This document shows positions 26,061 to 35,046 of a DNA stretch of 64,000 bases, piece after piece (position 1 is the stretch's first letter; each line of letters opens with the position of its first letter). Position numbers and translations under genes: made by a program. The notes under the pieces are model-generated. The model had not been told where the DNA came from and searched no databases. It saw only the letters and a list, made by a program, of their open reading frames with translations. Origin of the DNA: JBEEJZ01 sp046046915 (lineage in GTDB: Bacteria > Pseudomonadota > Gammaproteobacteria > Burkholderiales > Burkholderiaceae_C); NCBI GenBank assembly GCA_046046915.1, contig JBJOIT010000002.1, positions 66,451 through 130,450 on the forward strand, written 5' to 3'.

Positions 26061-26762
26061 ATGCTGACACTGCGCAAATCACAAGATCGAGGCTATGCCG
26101 ATCACGGCTGGCTCAAGTCGTACCACAGCTTTTCATTTGCTGGTTATTACGATCCGCACCACATGGGCTTTGGCAATCTGCGCGTGATCAACGAAGACCG
26201 CATTGCCCCCGGCACCGGCTTTGGCACCCATGGGCACCGCGACATGGAAATCATCAGCTATGTGCTGTCAGGCGCACTTGCGCACAAAGACACAATGGGC
26301 AACGTCAAGGGCATACCGCCAGGCGATGTGCAGCGCATGAGTGCGGGCACAGGTGTGCAGCACAGCGAGTTCAACCACGCACCCAGAGATACCACCCATT
26401 TCTTGCAGATATGGATAGAGCCGGATCGCTCAGGTGTCACGCCCAGCTACGAGCAAAAAACCTTCGTCGATGCCGAGAAGCGCGGCCAGTTGCGCTTGGT
26501 GGCATCGCCCGATGGCGCGCAGGGCTCGGTCACCATCCATGCTTCTGCGCGGCTTTATGCTGGTCTGTTTGACGGTGACGAAACGGCATCTATCGCGCTG
26601 AATTCGCAGCGCAAGTGTTATGTGCACTTGATACGGGGCCGTCTGAACGTCAACGGACAGATGTTGGACACAGGGGATGCGGCCCTCCTGGAAGGTGAAA
26701 CCGCCGTGAATTTGACACAAGGCACGCAAGCCGAAGTGCTGGTGTTTGACCTGAGTCCTTGA
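26061..26762 (+). CDS. Pirin family protein (YhaK/quercetinase-like bicupin)
   Basis: A 233-residue bicupin. The N-terminal pirin signature is HSFSFAGYYDPHHMGFGNLR. Metal ligands of the first cupin are visible as FGTHGHRDMEIISYVLSG (His, His, Glu) and the later GVQHSEFN His. Pirins of this type include redox-sensitive proteins and quercetin dioxygenases. ATG 26061 matches the family start MLTLRKSQDRG; the longer frame begins in the intergenic area. It is followed by a flavodoxin-like gene, suggesting a redox or oxidative-stress unit under the divergent LysR. Confidence 0.87.
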   Translation: MLTLRKSQDRGYADHGWLKSYHSFSFAGYYDPHHMGFGNLRVINEDRIAPGTGFGTHGHRDMEIISYVLSGALAHKDTMGNVKGIPPGDVQRMSAGTGVQHSEFNHAPRDTTHFLQIWIEPDRSGVTPSYEQKTFVDAEKRGQLRLVASPDGAQGSVTIHASARLYAGLFDGDETASIALNSQRKCYVHLIRGRLNVNGQMLDTGDAALLEGETAVNLTQGTQAEVLVFDLSP

Positions 26763-26847
26763 GCAGGCGCTGTGCTTGCTCCTTCACCCATGCTTACCCT
26801 CGGCCTGATTTTTGGGCCATTAACCGCTTCATTCAAGGAGATTTGAT

Positions 26848-27402
26848 ATGGCAAAAGTAGCAGTTGTTTTTCATTCGGGTTACGGTCACACCCTGCGCTT
26901 GGCGCAAGCCGTGGCGGATGGGTCTGACGGTGATCTGGTCACCATCGACGCCGACGGCAATGTGTCTGATGAGGGTTGGGCCACTCTGGGCGCTGCAGAC
27001 GCCATCGTGATGGGCAGCCCTACTTACATGGGCAGCGTGAGCTGGCAGTTCAAGAAATTTGCCGATGCCAGCAGCAAGGCCTGGTACACCCAAGCCTGGA
27101 AAGACAAAATCTTTGGGGGCTTTACCAATAGCTCTAACGTCAATGGCGACAAACACTCCACCTTGCACTACTTCATGACCCTGGCCATGCAACACGGTGG
27201 GATTTGGGTGGGCACGGGTTTGAATTACCACAACACCAAGGCGTCTCAGCGCAGTGATGTCAACTACCTGGCCTCGTCGGCAGGACCCATGGGGCAAACA
27301 CCTAGCGACGCGGGTGCAGATGAGATGAACGCAGGCGATCTGGAAACTGGCCGATTGTTTGGCAAGCGCATTGCCGAAGTGGCAAACAGATTTCGCGGAT
27401 GA
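26848..27402 (+). CDS. Flavodoxin-fold NAD(P)H-dependent reductase (WrbA-like)
   Basis: A 184-residue flavodoxin-fold protein. The FMN phosphate loop is VVFHSGYGHTLRLAQAVADG, and the flavin-contact segment is MGSPTYMGSVSWQFKKFADA, as in WrbA and related quinone reductases. It has a strong ribosome site (AAGGAG) and lies 85 bases after the pirin gene. A quinone- or azo-reducing function is inferred from the family only. Confidence 0.85.
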   Translation: MAKVAVVFHSGYGHTLRLAQAVADGSDGDLVTIDADGNVSDEGWATLGAADAIVMGSPTYMGSVSWQFKKFADASSKAWYTQAWKDKIFGGFTNSSNVNGDKHSTLHYFMTLAMQHGGIWVGTGLNYHNTKASQRSDVNYLASSAGPMGQTPSDAGADEMNAGDLETGRLFGKRIAEVANRFRG

Positions 27403-27442
27403 TGCTCTGAGCTGATGCTGACGGCGCCGTTACCATCGGTGC

Positions 27443-28138
27443 ATGAAGATCATTGCTCTTTTGCCTTGGGCGGACTGGCTTGCGCTAGCCGCCTTTTTTG
27501 CTTTCTGGTCGGCCTATGCCTGGTTTGCCCGTTTTTGGGGGCAGCGCAGGCCGTCCTTGATGATGACCACGCAGCGCTATCGGCGTGCCTGGATGCTGCA
27601 AAGCACCTCGCGTGACCCGCGTATGCTCGACGGCATCATCACGCAAAGCCTCTCAGCCAGCCCGTCATTTTTTGCATCGACGTCCATTTTCGTGATTGGT
27701 GCCCTGTTTGCATTGCTGGGCACCACAGACAAGGCGGCTGAATTGGTACGCGAGTTTCCCTTTGCGCAGCCCACACCGCTCTTGGTGTTCGAGTTCAAGA
27801 TTTTGGTGCTGATCGGTATTTTTGTGTATGCCTTTTTCCGGTTCACCTGGTCCATGCGTCAGTACATCATCACTGGCGTGTTGCTCGGCGCCATGCCCGC
27901 GCCTGAACAGCTGGCCGATGGCGACGATGCCCGTGACCGGATCGTGGAGCGTTCCGCCGCGCTGCTTGGGTTGGCGGCTGACACTTTCAACGATGGCTTG
28001 CGAGCCTACTATTTTTCGTTTGCGGCGCTCGGGTGGTTTTTTTCGCCCTTGGCCTTTGTGCTGGCGACCGGCATGGTGGTAGTGGTTTTGTACGGGCGTG
28101 AGTTCCAGTCCGATGTTTTGAGAGCTTTGAATGACTAA
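27443..28138 (+). CDS. DUF599 family membrane protein
   Basis: A 231-residue membrane protein with about four helices (ADWLALAAFFAFWSAYAWFA, TSIFVIGALFALLGTTD, LVLIGIFVYAFFRFTWSM, FSPLAFVLATGMVVVVLYG). The central FEFKILVLIGIFVYAFFRFT and later LGLAADTFNDGLRAYYF blocks fit DUF599. Function unknown. Its last 8 bases overlap the start of the flavoprotein gene, so they are probably co-transcribed. Confidence 0.82.
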   Translation: MKIIALLPWADWLALAAFFAFWSAYAWFARFWGQRRPSLMMTTQRYRRAWMLQSTSRDPRMLDGIITQSLSASPSFFASTSIFVIGALFALLGTTDKAAELVREFPFAQPTPLLVFEFKILVLIGIFVYAFFRFTWSMRQYIITGVLLGAMPAPEQLADGDDARDRIVERSAALLGLAADTFNDGLRAYYFSFAALGWFFSPLAFVLATGMVVVVLYGREFQSDVLRALND

Positions 28139-29414
28139 GGTGCAGGTGTCGGATCTGGGGGGTGAGCAGCGAGCCATCGTGGTGGGGGGCGGTCCCGCTG
28201 GCCTGATGGCGGCGGAGGTGCTCGTCGCTCAAGGCGTGCAGGTCGATCTTTATGACGCCATGCCGTCGGTGGGACGCAAGTTTTTGCTGGCTGGCAAAGG
28301 GGGCTTGAACTTAACCCACTCCGAGCCTCTGGAACGGTTTCACACGCGTTTCGGGGCCCGACAAGACGAGGTCGCGGCCCTGCTGCAGGGATTGGGACCC
28401 GACAACCTGCGCGCTTGGGCGCAGGGCCTGGGCGTGTCCACTTTTGTGGGTACATCGGGGCGGGTGTTTCCGACCGACATGAAAGCAGCGCCGCTGCTTC
28501 GTGCCTGGTTGCACCGCCTGCGCCACCCAGCCCATGGGCCGGGAGTACGGTTTCATATGCGCCATCGATGGCTGGGTTGGCAGGACGATGGCGCCCTGGT
28601 GTTCGATACCCCCCAAGGCCGAGTGGCGGTGACATCGTCTGCCCAGGTGCCGGTGGTGCTGGCGCTGGGCGGTGCCAGTTGGGCACGATTGGGTTCTGAC
28701 GGAGCCTGGGCACCTGTTTTGCAGGACAAAGGCGTGGATGTGCGCCCGCTAGTGCCTTCCAACTGTGGCTTTGATGTGGCGGGTGGCTGGACCGAATACT
28801 TCAGTAGCCGATTTGCAGGGCAACCATTTAAGTCGGTGGCGATACGCTACGAGGGGGCTGAGGGCCAAAGCTTCAGTCGCCAGGGTGAGTTTGTGGCCAC
28901 GGCCACGGGCGTGGAGGGCAGCCTGATCTATGCCGCCTCCAGCCTACTGCGTGAAGACATCGTTCAGAACGGCTCAGCGACGCTGTATCTGGATTTACTC
29001 CCGCAGTTCCCGCTGGAACGGGTGCTGAAAGAAGTGATGCATCCCCGCGGATCCCGGTCCCTGTCGGCGCACCTCAAGAGCCGCTTGGGCCTGGATGGCA
29101 TCAAAAGCGCCATCCTTTACGAGGTGCTGGGGCGCGACGGCGTTCAAGCCGGCTCACCCTTGGCGGCTGCCATCAAGGCCTTGCCGCTGGTGCTGAGCGC
29201 GGCACGCCCCATAGATGAAGCGATCAGCACTGCTGGCGGCGTGTCTTTTGAGGCCATGAGCGCCGAGCTAGGGCTCAAGCGCTTGCCCGGTGTGTTTTGT
29301 GCTGGCGAGATGCTGGATTGGGAGGCGCCGACTGGCGGCTACTTGCTGACGGCTTGCATGGCCAGTGGTAAAAAAGCCGGAGAGGGTGCTTGGGAGATGC
29401 TGCGCCAGTCTTGA
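28131..29414 (+). CDS. HI0933/TIGR03862-type flavoprotein
   Basis: A 427-residue FAD protein. An N-terminal Rossmann motif (IVVGGGPAGLMAAEVLVAQG) is followed by the family's SVGRKFLLAGKGGLNLTHSE, and the C-terminus has AGEMLDWEAPTGGYLLTAC, the FAD-binding end typical of HI0933/BaiN-like proteins. Such proteins are uncharacterised NAD(P)H/FAD oxidoreductases, some acting on steroid or RNA-linked substrates. The start overlaps the DUF599 gene. Confidence 0.85.
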   Translation: MTKVQVSDLGGEQRAIVVGGGPAGLMAAEVLVAQGVQVDLYDAMPSVGRKFLLAGKGGLNLTHSEPLERFHTRFGARQDEVAALLQGLGPDNLRAWAQGLGVSTFVGTSGRVFPTDMKAAPLLRAWLHRLRHPAHGPGVRFHMRHRWLGWQDDGALVFDTPQGRVAVTSSAQVPVVLALGGASWARLGSDGAWAPVLQDKGVDVRPLVPSNCGFDVAGGWTEYFSSRFAGQPFKSVAIRYEGAEGQSFSRQGEFVATATGVEGSLIYAASSLLREDIVQNGSATLYLDLLPQFPLERVLKEVMHPRGSRSLSAHLKSRLGLDGIKSAILYEVLGRDGVQAGSPLAAAIKALPLVLSAARPIDEAISTAGGVSFEAMSAELGLKRLPGVFCAGEMLDWEAPTGGYLLTACMASGKKAGEGAWEMLRQS

Positions 29415-29443
29415 CCGGCGAGTTTGAAAATTGGGGTTGACGA

Positions 29444-29534
29444 GCCTGACCCCGGCACTGGCTCCACAGTTAGGGCTGCTTGGTTCCCCACCTGACCCGG
29501 TTGGCCGCTTCACCATGCGGGAAGGCCCGTCAGC
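29444..29534 (-). ncRNA. ffs: Signal recognition particle RNA (4.5S, small type)
   Basis: Reading the minus strand gives GGTCAGG-TGG-GGAA-CCA-AGCAGCC. This is the conserved helix-8 core: the 5' CAGG and 3' AGCA strands of the symmetric loop, an apical UGG/CCA stem and the GGAA tetraloop that binds Ffh. The flanks close into a long hairpin (GCTGAC... with ...GTCAGGC). It lies between the flavoprotein gene and dnaX, a neighbourhood where ffs is often found. The ends are estimated from pairing. It is transcribed away from dnaX. Confidence 0.87.
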
Positions 29535-29574
29535 GTGAATTGTACCCAAGGACCCGACCTTTAGAATCCGGGCC

Positions 29575-31209
29575 ATGTCATACCTCGTGCTCGCCCGCAA
29601 GTACCGCCCCCGAAATTTCACAGAAATGGTGGGGCAGGAGCACGTGGTGCGCGCCTTGGGTAACGCCTTGCAAACCCGGCGCCTGCATCACGCGTATTTG
29701 TTCACGGGTACCCGGGGCGTGGGCAAGACCACGGTGTCTCGCATTTTGGCCAAGTCGCTCAATTGCCAGGGGGTGGACGGCCAGGGCGGCATCACCGATC
29801 AGCCTTGTGGCGTGTGCCAAGCCTGCACCGACATCGACAGCGGGCGCTTTGTGGACTACACCGAGCTGGACGCTGCCTCTAACCGCGGTGTGGACGAGGT
29901 GCAATCCCTGCTGGAACAAGCGGTTTACAAGCCGGTGCAAGGGCGCTTCAAGGTCTTCATGATCGACGAGGTGCACATGCTGACTAACACGGCCTTCAAC
30001 GCCATGCTGAAGACCCTGGAAGAACCGCCCGAATATCTGAAGTTTGTGCTGGCCACCACCGACCCCCAGAAGGTGCCCGTCACCGTTCTGTCGCGTTGCC
30101 TGCAGTTCAATCTGCGGCCCATGGCGCCTGAGACGGTGCGTGAACATCTGGCGCAGGTGCTGCACACGGAGGGCGTTGAGGCCGATGCGGTGTCCTTGCG
30201 CTTGCTGGCACGTGCCGCGCGTGGTTCCATGCGCGATGCCTTGAGCCTGACTGACCAGGCCATTGCCTTTGGCGGTGGGCAGCTGCAGGAAGCGGCAGTG
30301 CGGCAAATGCTGGGCAGTGTGGATCGCAGCTATGTGTTTCGTTTGATTGGCGCCCTGGCGCGTGGCGATGGCCAGACCGTGGTGGAAACGTCCGAAGAAC
30401 TTCGCCTCAATGGACTGAGTGCTGCCTCCACGCTGGAGGAAATGACCACGGTGTTGCAACGGATGGCCGTTCTGCAGGCGGTGCCCAACACGCCTATGGA
30501 TGAGTCCGATCCTGACCACTTGGATATGCGGCGTCTGGCAGATGTGATGCCTCCGGACGAGACCCAATTGCTGTACAGCATGTGTCTGCACGGGCGCTCG
30601 GAACTGGGGCTCGCCCCTGATGACTATGCTGCGTTGACCATGGTGTTGCTGCGCTTGTTGGCATTCAAGCCAGCTGGTTTTGTAGCCACCGAGGAAAAAA
30701 AAACTCTAATCGAGACAACGAAGGTCGCTCAGCGGGCAGTCAACGCTGATCAAGCTCGAGGCGGTCCAACGCCACGCCCAACTCCTGCCCCAGAGGCGGG
30801 GCCTGATGCGCCAGCCTCTGCACCTCAAGATGGCGATTTTTGGTACAGCATTGTTCAGCAATTGGTCGCCACTGAGGCCGTGACGGCCTTGGCCCGTGAA
30901 CTGGCTTTGCAGTCGCAACTTATGCAGCGCGATGCTGATGATTGGCGGCTGCAGGTGGAGCGTGAGTCCCTCACCCAGCCTGGCAGCCGCGACCGCTTGC
31001 AGGCTGCGCTGGCCAGTATCGGTCACGATGTGCGCGTGTCGGTAACGGTTGGTGCCGTCATCGACAGCCCAGCACGGCGCAATTCAGCCTTGGCGCAAGC
31101 CAAGCAGCAGGCTGCAGAAAAAATCATTTTGGATGACCCCTTTGTGCAGTCCATGATGCAGGAATTTGGGGCGAAAATCGTCCCAGGTTCCATCAGGCCG
31201 CTGGACTGA
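29575..31209 (+). CDS. dnaX: DNA polymerase III subunits tau/gamma
   Basis: A 544-residue clamp-loader ATPase. Walker A FTGTRGVGKTTVSRILAKSL, zinc-binding CGVCQAC (with the earlier Cys in SLNCQG), Walker B KVFMIDEVHML and sensor 1 LATTDPQKVPVTVLSRC are present. Domain III ends near residue 370, followed by a low-complexity linker (PTPRPTPAPEAGPDAPASAP) and a tau-specific C-terminus. At codons 374-377 there is a run of nine A residues (30695-30703), where slippage would give a gamma-like short form; see Findings. Confidence 0.95.
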   Translation: MSYLVLARKYRPRNFTEMVGQEHVVRALGNALQTRRLHHAYLFTGTRGVGKTTVSRILAKSLNCQGVDGQGGITDQPCGVCQACTDIDSGRFVDYTELDAASNRGVDEVQSLLEQAVYKPVQGRFKVFMIDEVHMLTNTAFNAMLKTLEEPPEYLKFVLATTDPQKVPVTVLSRCLQFNLRPMAPETVREHLAQVLHTEGVEADAVSLRLLARAARGSMRDALSLTDQAIAFGGGQLQEAAVRQMLGSVDRSYVFRLIGALARGDGQTVVETSEELRLNGLSAASTLEEMTTVLQRMAVLQAVPNTPMDESDPDHLDMRRLADVMPPDETQLLYSMCLHGRSELGLAPDDYAALTMVLLRLLAFKPAGFVATEEKKTLIETTKVAQRAVNADQARGGPTPRPTPAPEAGPDAPASAPQDGDFWYSIVQQLVATEAVTALARELALQSQLMQRDADDWRLQVERESLTQPGSRDRLQAALASIGHDVRVSVTVGAVIDSPARRNSALAQAKQQAAEKIILDDPFVQSMMQEFGAKIVPGSIRPLD

Positions 31210-31301
31210 GGCCCGCCGGGTTTTACGTCATGTCCGTGGCAGCCTCTGCTGCCCGGGCCACCTACTCCCTAAATTCTCCAGATATCAAATAAGGAATTGC
31301 C

Positions 31302-31634
31302 ATGTTCAACAAAGGACAACTCGCCGGTCTCATGAAGCAGGCCCAGGCCATGCAGGACAACATGAAAAAAGCCCAGGAAGAGCTGGGCAACATTGAGGTC
31401 ACAGGTGAGTCCGGCGCGGGCCTGGTCAAGGTCACCATGACCTGTAAGCACGACGTGCGCCGCGTGACCATCGACCCCAGTTTGCTGGCTGAAGACAAGG
31501 ACATGCTCGAAGACCTGGTGGCCGCCGCTTTCAATGCCGCTGTGCGCAAAGCCGAGGACACCTCGCAAGAAAAAATGGGCAAGCTCACCGCAGGCATGCC
31601 AGGTTTGCCCGGCGGCATGAAGTTCCCGTTCTAA
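31302..31634 (+). CDS. ebfC: YbaB/EbfC nucleoid-associated protein
   Basis: A 110-residue protein with the family's tweezer-like fold. The N-terminal helix is GLMKQAQAMQDNMKKAQEEL, the central strand region GLVKVTMTCKHDVRRVTIDP, and the C-terminal helix LVAAAFNAAVRKAEDTSQEK, ending in a Gly/Met/Pro tail (MPGLPGGMKFPF). It binds DNA as a dimer. The order dnaX - ebfC - recR is the widespread bacterial arrangement. AAGGAA precedes the start. Confidence 0.93.
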   Translation: MFNKGQLAGLMKQAQAMQDNMKKAQEELGNIEVTGESGAGLVKVTMTCKHDVRRVTIDPSLLAEDKDMLEDLVAAAFNAAVRKAEDTSQEKMGKLTAGMPGLPGGMKFPF

Positions 31635-31676
31635 GCATTTGGTCTTTCTTATCAAGAGCCCTGTTGGACCACAGCC

Positions 31677-32267
31677 ATGTCTGATGCCCACGCGCTCGAC
31701 ACGCTGATCCAGGCCTTGCGACGTTTGCCCGGCGTGGGTGTCAAGTCGGCTTCACGTATGGCTTTTCATCTGCTTCAGCATGATCGAGCCGGTGCGCAGA
31801 CCTTGTCAGCCGCGCTGGCTCATGCGGTGGAGCACACCCGGCACTGCGAGCGCTGTTACAGCTTCACCGAGGGGCAGGTTTGTGCGCTTTGCCAGGATTC
31901 ACGTCGTGATCCGTCCAAGTTGTGCGTCGTCGAAAACCCTGCCGATCAGTCTGCCCTGGAGCGCACCGGCGCCTACAAGGGCCTGTATTTCGTGCTCATG
32001 GGTCGGCTCAGCCCCCTGGACGGCATAGGCCCGCACGACATTGGTTTGAAGCGGCTGTTTGAGCGGGCTCTGGACGGTGTGGTCCAGGAGGTCATTCTGG
32101 CGACCAACTTCACGGCCGAAGGCGAAGCGACCGCCCATGTCATCAGCGAGGGCCTCAAGGCCAGGGGCTTGGTGCCCACCCGTTTGGCCAGGGGGGTGCC
32201 GATAGGCAGCGAGCTGGAGTATGTAGATCTGGGCACCATCGCCCACGCTTTGGTGGACCGGCGCTGA
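31677..32267 (+). CDS. recR: Recombination mediator protein RecR
   Basis: A 196-residue RecR. It has an N-terminal HhH region (LRRLPGVGVKSASRMAFHLL), a zinc site (CERCYSFTEGQVCALC, C-x2-C...C-x2-C), a Toprim domain (LCVVENPADQSALERTGAYK, YFVLMGRLSPLDGIGP) and the C-terminal Walker-B-like GVPIGSELEYVD. It works with RecO/RecF to load RecA at gaps. It lies 42 bases after ebfC, so the three genes are likely one operon. Confidence 0.95.
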   Translation: MSDAHALDTLIQALRRLPGVGVKSASRMAFHLLQHDRAGAQTLSAALAHAVEHTRHCERCYSFTEGQVCALCQDSRRDPSKLCVVENPADQSALERTGAYKGLYFVLMGRLSPLDGIGPHDIGLKRLFERALDGVVQEVILATNFTAEGEATAHVISEGLKARGLVPTRLARGVPIGSELEYVDLGTIAHALVDRR

Positions 32268-32392
32268 ACCGTCTCCTTGCTTATATCTGGCAGGTCTAAA
32301 GGATCTTTTTGATTGGAGCGCTATCCGTACAAACCCGGGATCGGGAATGTCCGGATGTCCAAAACGACAGCCACTTGCTATGCTTTTCTCAA

Positions 32393-33463
32393 ATGAAAAG
32401 TTCTGTCGTTCAAACAAGTTCACACTTTGATTTGCGCCGGGGGGCGTTGCGTTCTGTCGCTGCCCTGGCTGTGGCTTCCATTGCCGCCGCCCCCATGTGG
32501 GTGCAGGCCAAGCCTGAAAAGACCAGGGTGCTTATCGCCGTGGGAGGCAAAGCCTCGTTTTATCACCTTCCTTTGACCATCGCAGAGCAATTGGGGTTTT
32601 TCCGGGACGAGGGCTTGGACGTGGTCCTTGACGACCACAACGGCGGTGCACTGGCGCTACAGGCGGTATTGACTGGTACTGCAGATGTTGTTGCGGGTGC
32701 TTATGAGCACACCATTTCGCAGCAAATGGAAAAGCGCACCTTTCAAGCTTTTGTGATGGAAGGTCGCGCGCCGCAAATCGCGCTGGGTATTTCCGCCAAG
32801 GCCATACCCGATTACAAGTCACTTGCTGACCTGCGTGGCCGCCGCATAGGCGTGTCTGCGCCTGGTTCGTCCACGAACATGGTGGCGAACATGGCACTTT
32901 CGCGGGTGGGTCTCAAGCCCGCTGACGTTCATTATGTGGGGGTGGGATCGGTCGGGGCGGCGATCAATGCGTTCCGAAGTGGCCAGGTGGATGCCTTGTG
33001 CCATACCGATCCCGCGATGACCTTGCTGGAACAAAAAGGCGAACTGCGAGTGGTGCAGGACACTCGCACCCTCAAAGGCACGGCGCAATTGTTTGGCGGT
33101 CTCATGCCGTCGGGCTGTCTTTACGCGCCACTGGCTTTTCTGGAAAAAAATCCAGGTACGGCACAGGCGCTGGCCAACGGCATCGTGCGCAGTCTCAAGT
33201 GGCTACAGACGGCGGGTCCTAGCGACATCATCCGCTCGGTGCCAGAGTCTTATTTGCTGGGGGACCGTGCGCTCTACCTCGCGTCTTTCAACAAGGTGCA
33301 CGAGGCGTTTTCGGTGGACGGCCTCATCAGCGACGACAGCGCCAAGATAGCACTCAGGGCCCTGGCTAGCTTCGACTCGGCCTTGCGTCCAGAAAAAATT
33401 GATCTGCTCGGTACTTACACAAACGCCTACGCCCGCAAGGCCAAAGATCGATTCAAGGCTTGA
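32393..33463 (+). CDS. Orphan ABC-type solute-binding protein (SsuA/TauA/NMT1-like)
   Basis: A 356-residue periplasmic protein with an export signal (basic DLRRG, hydrophobic ALRSVAALAVASIAAAPMWV, cleavage near QA/K). The mature part starts RVLIAVGGKASFYHLPLTIA followed by EQLGFFRDEGLDVVL, the typical opening of sulfonate/taurine/nitrate and thiamin-precursor-type binding proteins. SAPGSSTNMVANMALSRVGL is the ligand-cleft segment. ATG 32393 is chosen because the longer frame lacks a signal peptide. No permease or ATPase is adjacent, so the transporter partners and ligand are unknown. Confidence 0.8.
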   Translation: MKSSVVQTSSHFDLRRGALRSVAALAVASIAAAPMWVQAKPEKTRVLIAVGGKASFYHLPLTIAEQLGFFRDEGLDVVLDDHNGGALALQAVLTGTADVVAGAYEHTISQQMEKRTFQAFVMEGRAPQIALGISAKAIPDYKSLADLRGRRIGVSAPGSSTNMVANMALSRVGLKPADVHYVGVGSVGAAINAFRSGQVDALCHTDPAMTLLEQKGELRVVQDTRTLKGTAQLFGGLMPSGCLYAPLAFLEKNPGTAQALANGIVRSLKWLQTAGPSDIIRSVPESYLLGDRALYLASFNKVHEAFSVDGLISDDSAKIALRALASFDSALRPEKIDLLGTYTNAYARKAKDRFKA

Positions 33464-33477
33464 GTCATCGTCACTGG

Positions 33478-35046
33478 CTAGCGGTTGGCGGCGACCCGCA
33501 CCGGCTTGGTTTTGCTGGAATGCGCTTTGGCTGCTGACTGGTTTTTGACTGGGGCAGGGCGTTTGGCAACTTTTTCATTACGCGATGCAGACGCTGCCGG
33601 AGTCTTGGCGACGCGTGCCTGGGGTGCGAGAAAGACGACGATAGACTGACCTGGTTTCAATGCGGCAGTGGCTTTGACCTTGTTCCAGTCGGCCAAGTTG
33701 TCTGGTGTCACGCGATATCGACGAGCCACTGAGGCCACCGTGTCACCCTTGCGAGCCTTCACCACGGTGCGCTTGAGTGTGATTTCCGGTGCCAGGGAAA
33801 TTTGCCCGTTGTCTGCCACATGTTCAGCCACATTGCTGACTGTGCCACTGGCGCGCGGCACAAGAAGCGCCGAGCCAGCCTTGATCATCACCCGGGGCGG
33901 AATGTTGTTCAGCCGGCGCAACTCTTCCTCGCTCATGCCCACCTTGCGTGCAGCGTCTGCCGTTTTGAGGGTGGTGGGTGCCATCCAGACGGTCCAGCTG
34001 GCTAGCGAGGTACCGGTATAGCTCTCTAAATTGCGCTTAAACACCGCCGCGTTGTCCCAAGGCAGCAAGATTTGCGGTGTGCCAGCGGCCAAGATGACCG
34101 GCTTGCTCATGGAAGGATTCAGTGCCTTGAAGTCGTCCAGAGGCACTTCAGCCAGTTTGGCCGCTAGGCTCACATCGATGTCACGGGTGATGGTGACCGA
34201 GTCAAAGTAGGGGTGGTTTTCGATCAGCGGCAGGCGTGACTGGAAGGCAGCCGGGTTGGCCACGATATTTTTGACTGCCTGGAGCTTGGGGACATAAAAG
34301 CGTGTCTCCATGGGCATGGACAAATCCAGGTATCCGGTGCCGAGTCCGGCTTTCTGGTTCTTGGTGATGGCCCGGCCGACACTGCCCTCGCCCCAGTTGT
34401 AAGCGGCAAGCGCCAGGTGCCAGTCGCCAAACATGCCGTAGAGTTTTTGCAGGTAATCCAATGCTGCGCGGGTTGAGGCCAGCACATCACGCCGGTCGTC
34501 CCGAAAGGCACTTTGCTTGAGTTCAAAGGTCTTGCCCGTGGCGGGCATGAATTGCCACATGCCGGCGGCTTTTGCACTCGACACCGCTTGCGGATTGAAG
34601 GCACTCTCCACAAAAGGCAACAGGGCCAGCTCGGTGGGCATGTTTCGGCGCTCGAGCTCTTCAACGATGTGGAAGAGATATTTGCGTGACCGCTCTGTCA
34701 TGCGGTAGATGTACTCCGGGCGCGCGGTGTACCACTGCTCACGGTCTTGCACCAGCTCGTTTTTCAGATCGGGCATGGCATAACCTCGGCGGATCCGCTC
34801 CCACAGGTCAGCCGGTGGTGCCAGCGCGGCCACACTGGAGGCTGTGGCATGCCCAGGCGTGATGGGCGACATGGCCCCGGCCGGGTATACCGGTGCGGCC
34901 TGGCTTTCGGTCGTTGATTGGACCGTGGGCAAGACAGGCTGTTCCACACGGCCTGCTTGAACTGCGCCGCTGCTGGGGGTGGGCAGGCTGCTACAGCCGG
35001 CCAGCCACAGCAGGCAGGCTGCCATGACGAAGCTTGTGTATTTCAT
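33478..35046 (-). CDS. mltD: Membrane-bound lytic murein transglycosylase MltD-like (SLT + LysM)
   Basis: A 522-residue lipoprotein. The signal ends in LLWLAGCSS, with lipidated Cys at residue 18. An SLT domain with catalytic Glu follows (LALLPFVESAFNPQAVSSAK, AAGMWQFMPATGKTFELKQS, LALAAYNWGEGSVGRAI). Two LysM-type peptidoglycan-binding regions come after it, the clearer being VVKARKGDTVASVARRYRVT, and then a basic Ala/Lys tail. It cleaves murein to 1,6-anhydro products at the outer membrane. The ATG at 35046 overlaps the gloB stop (ATGA), the normal gloB-mltD arrangement; the longer frame would run into gloB. Confidence 0.9.
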   Translation of the reverse strand: MKYTSFVMAACLLWLAGCSSLPTPSSGAVQAGRVEQPVLPTVQSTTESQAAPVYPAGAMSPITPGHATASSVAALAPPADLWERIRRGYAMPDLKNELVQDREQWYTARPEYIYRMTERSRKYLFHIVEELERRNMPTELALLPFVESAFNPQAVSSAKAAGMWQFMPATGKTFELKQSAFRDDRRDVLASTRAALDYLQKLYGMFGDWHLALAAYNWGEGSVGRAITKNQKAGLGTGYLDLSMPMETRFYVPKLQAVKNIVANPAAFQSRLPLIENHPYFDSVTITRDIDVSLAAKLAEVPLDDFKALNPSMSKPVILAAGTPQILLPWDNAAVFKRNLESYTGTSLASWTVWMAPTTLKTADAARKVGMSEEELRRLNNIPPRVMIKAGSALLVPRASGTVSNVAEHVADNGQISLAPEITLKRTVVKARKGDTVASVARRYRVTPDNLADWNKVKATAALKPGQSIVVFLAPQARVAKTPAASASRNEKVAKRPAPVKNQSAAKAHSSKTKPVRVAANR

